Below are positions 11,895 through 23,200 of a stretch of 64,000 bases of DNA, one piece after another (within the stretch, counting starts at the first letter, position 1; each line of letters starts with the position of its first letter). The notes under the pieces are model-generated. The model saw only the letters and a program-made list of their open reading frames with translations. It searched no databases and had not been told where the DNA came from. The DNA is taken from contig OZ022501.1 in NCBI GenBank assembly GCA_963989385.1, forward strand, positions 84,738,979-84,802,978. Direction: 5' to 3'. Origin of the DNA: Ctena decussata (lineage: Eukaryota > Mollusca > Bivalvia > Lucinida > Lucinidae). Position numbers and translations under genes: made by a program.

Positions 11895-12036
11895 GCTTGG
11901 TTCTGATGCATTTCAGCCAACAGTTTCACAGAAACAGATTCTGATAGGACAAGCGGCTTTGTCCAAAATCAAAGATAAGGCTGTCCCAGGGATTTCTCCT
12001 ATGCGATTCTTTCAGGGGAATCAATTGCATACACGT

Positions 12037-12370
12037 TAAAAAGAATTCTTAAATTTTACGGTAATATACCTGGCAACCAGCTGCCAGTCCTTTTCCCGTT
12101 TTTTTTTTAGCGGGCGTCTGCCTGTAGAACATATTTTGTAATCTCGATATGGTAGAGTTATGTTAACTGACCGGACGCGAAAATACCATTTAAGTGTTGA
12201 AAGAATATATGACCAAAACCATACCTGTCTCATTCTACCCTACTCTGCGTGATACACATGTGATTCTGCAAATGTTTACGGGCGCCCGTAAAAAGACGGG
12301 AAATGGACTGGCAGCTGTTTATCACATATTAAACCGTAAAATGTACGGAAGTTTTTTACAGTGTAGTCTA
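12037..12370. mobile_element. Foldback element, family D copy 1
   Basis: The arms contain TTTTACGGTA...GGCAACCAGCTGCCAGTCC and, inverted, GGACTGGCAGCTG...CCGTAAAA, separated by about 150 bp. Short open frames on both strands here are copies of the arms, not genes. Confidence 0.7.
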
Positions 12371-12380
12371 GCCTATAACA

Positions 12381-12712
12381 CACACTGTAAAAAAATCCAT
12401 AGATTTTACGGTAGAATAGCTGGCAACAGGCTGTCAGTCCTTTTCCCGTTATTGTTACGGGCGTCTGCCTGTACATGTAGTACATTGTTGGAAATAACGA
12501 AATGGTAGTGGTATGTGTACTGGCCGCACTCGAAAATACCTGTGTAGTGTTGACCAAAAAACGCCTGTTCCATTCTATCTTAGTCTGCTTGATAATTCCT
12601 GCAAAATTTTACGACCGCCCGCAAAAATAACGGGAAAAGGACTGACAGCTAGTTTCCAGTTATTCTACTGTAAAATCTGCGGAACTTTTTTTCAGTGCAA
12701 AGTTTTTTCAGT
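12381..12712. mobile_element. Foldback element, family D copy 2
   Basis: Its outer ends are CACTGTAAAAAAATCC and a CAGTG-ending complement. It sits immediately after copy 1 in the same arrangement. Confidence 0.7.
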
Positions 12713-13068
12713 GCAAAGTTTCGACGAGCAAATGGGGTTTAACGTATATACGAGATGAAACGGCTGAGGTCAGCTTGCGCCCCTGCGTAGTACATGTATG
12801 TTCAGAGCCATTGCTGTTTGCACACAACATGCATGGACCTTGAGAAGTTTATGGACGCAAAGCGCAGGCGACTCTAGCTAAACTGTCAGGATTCACTGAC
12901 TTTTTTTGGTCTTCCCTGTTCGCAGATATGTTAAGCCACCTTACAACGTGACGCGTCTTGTATAATTGAATTTGTTGTTTTCATTGTTCACATGAGTTAC
13001 GTTACTTCACCCTGCTTCGAAGACTGATTTATGACTACGCAATGGTCTCTCCCTTGACTGACATGTCC

Positions 13069-13385
13069 ACAGTAAAAACAAAGCGTAGATTTTACGGTAG
13101 AATAACTGGCAACCAGCTGCCAGTTATTTTACTGGCGTCAGTAAAATTCTACAGGAGTTATCATACGGAATAAGACAGAATGGGATAGGTATTGTTTTGG
13201 TCATATAGCCTTTCAACACTATTTTTTTATAAAGGTATTTTCGAATGAGGCCAGATAACATAACCCTACCATATCGTAATTTCAACAATGTTCTACAGGC
13301 AGACGCCCGTAAAAAACGGGAAATAGACTGGCAGCTGGTGTCCAGTTATTCTGCCGTAAACTCTACGGATTTTATTGTCTATAAA
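13069..13385. mobile_element. Foldback element, family D copy 3
   Basis: It has the same arms as copies 1 and 2 (GATTTTACGGTAGAATAACT / AGTTATTCTGCCGTAAA). The inner segment includes CAGATAACATAACCCTACCA, the inverse of the loop in copy 1. Confidence 0.7.
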
Positions 13386-13564
13386 CAGCAACGTTGGCAG
13401 AAAGCAGGAGCTGCTGAGCGCTATTGGACTTTCATGCCCACACATAGAATCATGGACTTTTTCCTGTCGGTTTGGTTTTCACCTATAAATTGCAAATCAA
13501 GGACAACAGTTGTTGTGTCTATTTCTGCTCAGTAGGTTTATATAACTTTTGCCACTCGCCATGT

Positions 13565-13750
13565 ATATACAGTAGAACTTCAGTGGCTGAAACTTTGATG
13601 GCTTGTTAGCTCTGCCTGGCTAGAACTCCTTCCTTGGTCCCTAGAGGTCACTTTATATAGAAACTAACCCTGGATGGCTAGAACTATCCTTGGCTGGAAC
13701 TAATTTTCATGGTCCCAAGCCGGTTCTAGCCATTAAAATTCTACTGTATA
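13565..13750. repeat. Small element with TATACAGTAGAA / TTCTACTGTATA ends
   Basis: The 12-bp terminal inverted repeats enclose several diverged GGCTAGAACT units. It is probably a MITE-like repeat. Confidence 0.55.
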
Positions 13751-14175
13751 CACTTTCAAATATTGTAAATTTTACAGAAAAATGCGTGACAACTGCTTGC
13801 CAGGCCCAGTACCGTGAAACTACGAGAGAGCACCGTATAACTTCTTAATATGGAAAATGACCTTCTGTGTTATAGAACTGATTAATCTTTTTAAAGAAAT
13901 CAAATGCGGAATAAGAACAATGTTTTAATACATGACAGCCCAACTCAGTCATTTTTCATATTGAAAATTACGCCATTGTCTCGCAGTTTAGCGGGACTTG
14001 GTCTGGCAACAGGTTGCCAGGTGTTTAATCTAAAAATTTACGTAATTTTTAAAGTATTGTCAAGAGTAATAAAAGTAAGAATCTTCGAGCATTCGAGGTT
14101 ACTCCGAAAGGAAAAAGAAGAGACATCAATATTTCTTTAAAAAAATTGTTGCTGCTTAGCGTATTATTATTACAG

Positions 14176-15600
14176 TTGTTGCATATTGGTTTGGGCCTGT
14201 CCGTCTGTCTGTCCACCTGTCCGTCCGTCCGTCTGTCCGTAACGCCTTATGGCAGTTGGGAAACTCAAGAACCACTTATGCAAGGATCTTGAAATTTTAT
14301 ATGTTGCATGTACATGAAAAATAAGCGGACCCATATTTTTCCTTTTTTCCGCTGGTCACATATTTCCAGAGTTATGCCACTTTTTGACTTAGCCTATGGA
14401 AACTTGTGAACAAAATATCTCAAGAACCCTTGCTGCTAGGATCATGATTTTTTTCCAGGATGACATTGCCTAAGGTGTAGATGACCTGATTAACTTTTGG
14501 AAACAAAATCCTGACTTTTTGACTGAAATATGCCCCTTTTTTGACTTAGTGCATATTTTAATGCCTATGGAACCTTGTGAACAATAAAATACCTCAAGAA
14601 CCCATTACGCTAGGATCACGATTCTTTTGCAGGAAGAAATTGCCTAAGATGTAGATGACCTGATTAACTTTTGAAAAAAAAATATTAATCTTTGACCGAG
14701 TTATGCCCTTTTTCCGATTCAGTGCATTGTAAGCCTATGGAACCTCGAGAACAAAATATCTCAAGAACCCCTGATGCTAGGATCATGTTGTTGTTTTTTG
14801 CAAGAAGACATCGCTCAAGGTGTAGATGACCTGATTATTTTTTGAAGAAAAAATCGTGAATTTTTGACCGCGTTATGCCCCTATTTCGACTCAGTGCATT
14901 GAAGCCTATGGTACATACAGTCAAGAACCGTAAGAGATTGGAACTTGAAATTTTATGTGTGGCATGAACACGAAAAGTAATCGGACACGTTTTTTTTTCT
15001 CTCCACCGGTCTTGTTGTTCAGGAGTTATGCCCCTTTTTCGACTTTGTCATTTCATATAGGAACAACTAAACCTTGTGAACTAAATATCTGAGGAACCGC
15101 TCAAGCTAGGATCTGGACATTTGGCATACTGTTTCAAATTAAGGTGTAGATCACTTATAAACTTTTGAGCATATTTCGTAAATTTTTGACTACGTTATTC
15201 CCCTTTTTCAGACATAAGCATTTTGTATAGGAACAAGCTTGTGAACAAAATTTCTAAAGAACCGCATATGCTAGGATTCTAATATTTGGCATACAGGTTT
15301 AAATCAAGGTGTAGATGACCTGATTAAATTTTGAGCCTATTTCATAAATGTTTGTTAAATGTCCCTTTCGGACATAGGCTTTTTGTATAGGAACAAGCTA
15401 TAGGAATAACTTTGGGAACAAAATATCTGAAGAACCACTTAAGTTGTGCTCCTTATATTTGGTATACAGTTACAGACTAAGATGTAGATGAATCAATTAA
15501 TACCCCTTTCTAACTTAAACATAATGGGATGAACCGTCTTTAGAGGCAAGCATTCGGTTAGGGGCATAGTGTTTCATAAACACATATTCTAGTTTCTATT
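14176..15600. repeat. Diverged tandem repeats after a GTCCGTCTGTCC run
   Basis: After a CTGTCCGTC-rich start, a unit of roughly 150-180 bp recurs at least six times. Its landmarks are AAAATATCTCAAGAACC, GCTAGGATC, GGTGTAGATGACCTGATTA and TTATGCCCCTTTTTCGACT. There is no coding potential. Confidence 0.7.
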
Positions 15601-15617
15601 TCATCATTGCTTTTATT

Positions 15618-15790
15618 AAAGGCCCCATTGCTCTACCAGTGGTGTATCGAAAGGTAGCGCTGCAAGCTTTTGTTATTCTTTCGTCACTGAAAAAAATTGT
15701 GGCTAGCCAGTTTTAAGCAAATCTTGTCATAAAAAGAGTTGAAACATATATATTTCAATCGTTTGAGTTGGCAACAAGTGGTAACTAGAT
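15618..15790. repeat. Partial copy of the AAAGGCCCCATTGCTCTA element
   Basis: It carries the same left end as the element at 8504 but stops after about 170 bp. Confidence 0.5.
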
Positions 15791-16283
15791 AGTTGGTAAC
15801 CAATCATAACTAGATCCACCTACTTTCAGTATATTATAAACATTTTTATCATTTGTATTGTGGTATAAATACACTGCACTGTCGAAATTCCCCATCCAAT
15901 GTCTCGTTTTTCTTTGATAAGTACCAGAAGACGAATCCCTAATGTGTGGAGAGATTTTTTGTCGCTGAAAACCCCGTTTTCAGTACTTTTTGGTATAATG
16001 TTGCGCAATGTATGTTTATCAATCAAAAGTGAAGATACAAGTGCTGTTTATAAATAAAGATGTATGTTCAGACGCACATAACACTGAGAGTACCATGGGG
16101 ACTTTATTAATGTTTATTCTTTGTTCTTTTTAAAAGAAAAATGTTCACCATATTTCAGAACTTCAAAGTTTCTGAAACAGTATCCCCCACTGAAGAAGTT
16201 CCCGTTCAAGTCGATTGTAAATCACCGCCTAGACAATACTGCTTAAACATTCAGAAACTCATGGATTCAGAAAAAAGACTAAA
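15791..16283. other. Intergenic, nothing recognised
   Basis: Apart from short chance frames I see no feature in this stretch. Confidence 0.4.
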
Positions 16284-16520
16284 TGAGCCGCGACACGAGA
16301 AAACCAACAATGTGGTTATGCGCCCAGCGCAGACTCAGTCAGCCTGGACAGCTGCCCAATCTGATCAGACTCTTCGCTAAGCACTTAAAGGATAGCTAAG
16401 GGTCTAAGCTACTACTATGCGGACAGCGAAGACTCTGATTAGACTGGGCGGATGCCCAGGCTGATCTGAGTCTGCGCTGGGCGCACAACCACATTGTTGG
16501 TTTTCTCGCGTCGCGGCTCA
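16284..16520 (-). mobile_element. 238-bp hairpin MITE, family A
   Basis: The copy is full length with both ends intact and lies about 0.7 kb upstream of lipase 2 exon 1. Confidence 0.9.
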
Positions 16521-17207
16521 AATTAATTTCGAATTCAGATACACACCACAAATCCAAGCTTATCCTACCTTCTTCCCTATTGGTGACGCGTGATCGTTTG
16601 ACAGGAAGTAATAAAATTAAATGTGCTAATTAAAGGGCCAAATCAAAAAGTGCCTTTACACGTACCAGCGCTGCCCATGCCAATACATGTAACAGCCCTC
16701 GCACATGCGCAATCTAATCAGACCAGCAGAGTTCGCCCAACAGTGTTTATTTTGTAACGGAAAACAGGCATAACCTTTCCAGACTGCGCATGTGCGCAGG
16801 CTCGGCTGGGCATAAGTACTTAGCATATGCTTAAAGACAGGGTTTCTCAAAAGCAGGTTAATTAGAAAACTTTATATGATGTTTTTCCAGTATTTAAGCA
16901 ATGGGAAACAACTTATGTGACTTCTTCATTGTTTTTTTTTTTATCACAAGCCCTTTCCAAAATGGGGTCTGCTCTTAAAGAAAATAATTGGCTCCTAGAG
17001 GAGCAAATTATTTTTTTAAGAGTTGACCCCTGTTGAAGATGAAGGAAGAATAAAAGTGGCAGAGTTGTTCCACCTGTAGGAAAGTCCATTCACTTTAAGT
17101 TTAATATACAGAATTTAGGCAACAGTTCATAACAGGATGATTGAGTCTTATCAGGTGTTCTAGCTGACCGAAACCGCTCTGACCCAGTAAAGAACTAGGA
17201 TGTAAAT

Positions 17208-17262
17208 ATGGCGCTAAGGACGGAATTATCTGGAGTCTTCGCTTTCTCCGGCTTTGTAGCAG
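17208..17262 (+). CDS. Lipase 2 exon 1 (putative signal peptide)
   Basis: The ATG is followed by 18 codons reading [18 protein letters not shown], then donor GCAG|gttagt in phase 1. Exon 23163-23470 requires exactly this phase. The joined leader has a hydrophobic core of the length expected for a secreted lipase. This is inferred from phase, position and hydrophobicity; there is no transcript evidence. Confidence 0.6.
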
Positions 17263-20200
17263 GTTAGTGTTGTGAAATGTTTTAGTAGTTTAGCCCGCAG
17301 CAGCACTTGTTGTCTTGTACAGTATACTAGATGTCGGTCTGGTTCTCCCCATAGTGTGTGTGTGGGGGGGGGGGGGGAGGGGGGTGTGGGGGTGTGGTGT
17401 GGGTGTGTGTGTGTGTGGGTGTGTGGTGCACGATAGGGGTAGGGGTGGGGCGGGGAGAGAGCGGTGTTGTACTGGACTTGCCCTCTCCTTAAATCCGTTA
17501 TTACATTTATCCGTTATTCCGTAAACACTTCAAATGCAAACTTGTGTTATAATATATCTCAGAAAGTTTACAATTTTGATATGCATTTACACCGTGGTCC
17601 TACCTTTTGCTACCTTGCGATACCGTATGCTACCTTGCGGTACCTTGTGGTACCTTGTGGTACCTTGTGCTACCTTCCGATACCGTGTGCTTCCTTGCGA
17701 TACCGTGTGCTACCTTGCGATACCGTGTGCTACCTTGCGATACCGTGTGCTACCTTGCGATACCGTGTGCTACCTTGCGGTACCTTGTGCTACCTTGTGG
17801 TACCTTGCGGTATTTAGAACGACCGTGCAAATTCAGACTGAGAAGCAGACTCATAACCAATATTCTACTTCTTCTTATTCTTTTCCTCCACGTGTGCAGC
17901 ACTGAAATTTTATGTCAAACTTTCCTGAGTAATTGCACATGGTAGGCTCTTCAAACTTGGCAGAGAAGCAGATCGAGAATTGTTCTGTATGGCACTGAGC
18001 CCTTTCGCTGCCTTATCCATTCCTGATTCGGAAAAAGTACTCATTTTCTCCTGGGTGGACAGAAACATAGTCCCAGCGCCGGCTAGCCAAACCCCGACTC
18101 AAAACGCGGTCTTCTTCACCATAACCGAGCGTCTCTAACCACTCGATTACGGCGCCTCTCTGACCTAACATACATGTATACATCAAGAAATTACACTATA
18201 ATGAAACAGAGATTAGGGGTCAATAGAAACATACACTGAAATTCTAGAGCAAAATAAATCCCCAGTCACCTGTAAACCTCGACAGGCCCGACCACGACAG
18301 TCTCAATAGCCAGGGGGTAGGCTTAGGCCTAGGAGCTTGAAGTTCTAGCTTCGAAACATCTCTTAACCTTGTCATCCAAAGTGTCCAATACAACCTAGTA
18401 CAATAATTTTTAAATGACATATAGTCTCTCCGATTTTTGACATTTTGAAGTGTTTCACGGTCTACACTTCAAGCGCCTGTGGCTAAGGGCTTCAGCCCCG
18501 CCATCTGGGCCTCTGTGTTATGTATAATATTAAGCCCTCCAGATAGTAAGGCGTACCGTACCTGATGGCAGTTGAGATAATTGGTCCATATGGTTAAATT
18601 AAAAATATGTTGTGATAACTCAATAGAATCATTCTCGGCGAGGCGATTCCAATGAGATATCACAACATATATTATTTAAATATATATGTTGTGACATCTT
18701 AATAGAATCGCCCCGGCGAGGCGATTTGAATGAGATATCACAACATATATTTCAAGGCAAAGAAGACAGATGTTATCAAACATTCTCATCAAGTTGATCC
18801 CTAATTATATCATACATTTTTAAGCCCCTCCCTACCCCCCCCCCCCCCCCACGCCCCCACACATACATACATCTCAGCTACTCCCAGCCCCATCAGCTAC
18901 CCAGTGCCCCACCAGTACGTGGTGGTCTAGATCCGTACATGGTACTCTTTGGCTAAGGGTAAAGTCCCGAATTTATGGAAACAGGCAAATGTTACCCCGA
19001 TCTATAAAAAAGACGATCCTTCTGATCCTTCAAATTATAGGCCTATTTCTCTCCTGAACACTTTGGGTAAAGTACTGGAAAAACTTGTGCATAAACATAT
19101 CTTTAATTTCTTTCGAGACCATCATATAATTACTAGCTTACAGTCGGGTTTTATACCTGGAGATTCAACGATTAACCAGCTTACAGATATATATAATACA
19201 TTTTGCAAAGCTCTCGACGAGGGAAAGGAAGTTAGGGCAATTTTTTGCGATATTAGTAAAGCATTTGATAGAGTATGGCATAAAGGTCTTTTGTTTAAAT
19301 TACATTCTGTTGGTGTTTGTGGTTCTCTCCTGTCTTGGTTTACAGATTACTTGGATTCTAGAAAGCAAAGAGTAGTATTGCCCGGTGTAACCTCTAATTG
19401 GACTTCTTTAAAATCTGGTGTTCCTCAAGGCTCAATTCTTGGCCCCCTATTATTTCTACTTTACATCAATGATATTGTTGAAAATATAAATTTGTCCATT
19501 AGACTTTTTGCAGATGACACAAGTCTCTACATCATAGTTGATGACCCAGTGGATGCTGCATTTCAGTTAAACTCAGACATAGAAAAGGTGCACGAGTGGG
19601 CCACTAAATGGCTTGTAACATTCAATCCAGCAAAGTCAGAATCAATCACCTTTTCCAGAAAGCGCAATAAACCTTTTCATCCACCTATTGTCATGGATCA
19701 AAAGCAAATTAATGAAGTAAATTCGCACAAACATCTGGGTGTGTTTTTATCAAATGATTGTACGTGGCATGAGCATATGGAATATATTAAATCCAAAGCA
19801 TGGAAACGAATAAATGTAATGCGGAAATTAAAGTTCATACTTGATAGGCGATCACTTCAGACTATATATCTTACTTTTATTCGACCCCTTTTGGAATACG
19901 CCGATGTTGTATGGGATAATTGTACTTTATATGAATCTAACGAACTTGAAAAAATTCAAAATGAAGCAGCACGCATTGTTACAGGTGCCACTAAACTTGT
20001 CTCTATAAATTCACTTCTTTCTGAAACTGGCTGGGAAACTTTGGCATCTCGAAGAAAAAAGCATAAACTTCAGTTGTTCTTTAAAATGCAAAATGGTCTT
20101 TCTCCTGAATATTTGTCTTCTCTAGTACCCCTTACTGTTGGCGATACCTTAACTTATCGGTTACGTAATATTACAAATTTACACACTATTCGCACACATT

Positions 20201-23200
20201 CTCAACTCTACTATAAATCTTTTATCCCATCCGTAATCCGTGAATGGAATGAGCTTCCACTCGAAACGCGCGATTTAACTAGTATCTTCGCTTTTAAGCG
20301 AAAGCTGAATGCAAATGTAAATGTTCCTCCAAAATATTTTTATATCGGGAAAAGATTGGGTCAAATCTACCACGCAAGGCTAAGGACGAACTGCAGTTCA
20401 TTAAACCATCATTTATTTAGTAAGAATATAGTAGATAGCCCATTGTGCATTTGTGGTTCTGTTGAAGACACTCATCATTACTTGTTTTCTTGTAACCGCT
20501 TTACCAATTTAAGAATAGAGTTATTTGAGAAAATTGCCCCAATTTGTACACCTACCCTGGGCGCACTGCTATTCGGAAACCGAGAATTATCTGTTGATGA
20601 AAATAAGCAAATATTCTTAGCTGTACAAGCCTTCTTAGTAAAAAGTAAACGCTTTCAGATAAACTGATTTTCCTTATGATCATATCAATTATTTTTGCTT
20701 GTTGAACTATAAAGGACAGATATATTATTGTATTATATGATTATGGATGCGCGACCCGTGCATTGTCACTGACTAGCCCTTGAGGCAGAGCAGTCTGGCA
20801 GGAACTTTGTTATTATTGCACATTCTTTTTACGTTTACTTCTGGAAGTCTTGCTAGACTGCGCACGGCGATTAGGATGGTCTGGGTCTCCATGGGTTGCA
20901 GTAGCGTTTATTATAATATTATTACAGTTATTATTATTATTACTATTATTATTATCATCCGTGTATATTAGTTATATCAAACATTTAGCTTACCTGATGA
21001 CTAATGTATAATATTCCAACACTGATTTATGTATATTCCAGATTGACACAGATTGAAAATTACATGTTTTCCTCTTGTCCTAATTCTCACGTATCAATCC
21101 ATTTCATTCATAATAATATTTCATATCGAGAAACTCGTGCAAAGACGTCGTCTCATTTGTAGTCATGTGATCAGGTATATTATATGTGAATGGAGGCAAC
21201 CACGCGTGTTAACTCTGTCGAGACCGTATCTATTTTGTAAACTGAGCATGAAAATTGCGCTTACATGCCTTGTCTTATTTATTTATTTATTTATTTAGTA
21301 ACTCTTTCTCAAGACTATTTAATAAGTGATATGATTTAATTTACTTGTTTATTTATTGATGCCATGATAAACGGAATGCGTGATTTAGTTGTTTCACATT
21401 TATATAAGTCAATTATGTACAGTTTATTGTGTTGAAAATGACTTTCTCCTCCCCGTGGAGATCAAGGCTCGAAGTGGAAGTAGATTCTTTTCTCATGTAG
21501 GTGATAAGTATTGCTTATATTTTTCTAAAACACATGGAGTGTGGGTTTTCATATTTACATTTATGTGTTTTATAAATTTATTCGTTACACTAAATGAAGA
21601 TTCTCTTAGATATCGGCAGTCAACTCTCGTTGTCTCTCATACTTTGAAGAACACGCATATGGTTGCTTTCCAGCAGGTGCACAGTGCCGATTGGGCATTG
21701 AATCAACGTTGATGCAACGTCATGACGTTGAATCAACGTTGATTCAATGTTTATTCGGCGTTGTGAGACCGGCGAGACACCGACAGTTGGCTGCAAATGT
21801 ATGCTTCAAATCACATGCTGTTCGTTTTTATCGGTTATTGCAAACTAGGATACAGATTTATAAAAGTCATCGGACTTTCTTCTGAATCCTATTTGTATAA
21901 TGCACTTATACATGCATTTAATATCTTCGTTCTTGTACAATATTATGCAAATGAAATAAAGTTTAAACCAATCCGACACAATTGTAAATCCACAGATATG
22001 GACCCGAAAAACAGGTGTGAACAGGTGTTCACAAGTTGTGTAAGCATCACCTGCCTATTATAACAAACCCGATATTTGAGCCTGGATACGAGAAAACCAA
22101 CAATGTGGTTGTGCGCCCAGCGCATACTCAGATCATCCTGGGCATCCGCCCAGTCTGATCAGAGTCTTCGCTGTCCGCACTGAGGTAGCTTAGACCCTTA
22201 GCTACCCTTTAAGCGTTTAGCGAAGACTCTGATCAGACTGGGTGGATGCCCATGCTGATCTGAGTCTGCGCTGGGCATACAACCACATTGTTGGTTTTGT
22301 CGCGTCGCGGCTCAAATTTTCTTTGTTTCTGAGTGACTAGTCAGTAAAACTGAAATCCGATAACTGAAAGCCAAAGTGTGTTCGGCCGTGACCATCGAAA
22401 GAAAGTTTAGAAGGAGCTACATTTACGACTCCATAGTGTCTCCTATAGAACTTTTAAAGTACAAACACAATCTTTGCTCTGCGATAACCTCGCGGCAACA
22501 ATTCGTATGCTATCAACAAAAGTTTTGAGCTGCGACACGAGAAAACCAACAATGTGGTTGTGCGCCCAGCGCAGTCTCAGATCAGCCTGGGCATCCATCC
22601 AGGCTGATCAGACTCTTCGCTAAGCGCTTAAAGGGTACATTTTGTAGCTTAGGGTCTAAGCTACCTTCATGCGGACAGCGACGACTCTGATCAGACTGGG
22701 CGGATGCCCAGGCTGATCTGAGTCTGCGCTTGGCGCACAACCACATTGTTGGTTTGCTCGTGTCGCGGCTCAAATATTAATACTAGTCACTTGAAACTTT
22801 AAACATGCACTTGCATAGCTGACCTAGAGCCATAACTCCGTATACAGGTACCAAAGGAATACTGCTGTTCAAAAATTGGAAAATTGAAGTCGCCCCACTT
22901 GCCATAGAACCTAGTAATGGATTTTCCATTGTCAATATAAAAACAGCAATCTAAGTATGAAGAGAGAGACACTTGCAAAAAGTTTAGACGTTGATAAGCT
23001 ACATAAAACTCCAAGTCTGACTGAGAGCTGCGTGACATACCATGTAAAAGCATCTTTGTAATTCATCTCTTGGAAGTGCAAGCTGGTTGGTTTTCATTTC
23101 CACTGCAAAAGTCAGGACAATTAAAACTCAAAGAATTTAACTCTATGTACTGCTACTTTCAGTGGCAACAGGCTTTTTCTTCGATTCTAAAGTCTGCTAT

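Larger units (their letters stand above)
18470..18942 (-). mobile_element. Element with GGATCCAG-type ends (truncated copy)
   Basis: This is an inverted relative of 48674-49049. It shares CAGCCCCGCCAT, CACAGAGGCC, the ATATGTTGTGATATCTC palindrome and CACGTACTGGTGGGGC-type sequence. The palindrome is present twice (18604-18671 and 18683-18750), and a C run lies near 18836-18850. Its terminus abuts the LINE start at about 18943. Confidence 0.65.

Noticed and set aside
17601..17812. CRISPR-like array
   Set aside because: The units are contiguous without spacers and the sequence is eukaryotic.
17464..17945. Three overlapping Cys-rich ORFs, possible secreted peptide
   Set aside because: All derive from the 10-bp minisatellite, which reads the same in each frame.
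18949..20667. Host reverse transcriptase gene
   Set aside because: Starts mid-domain at an element junction and has a LINE-type tail; it is a truncated insertion.
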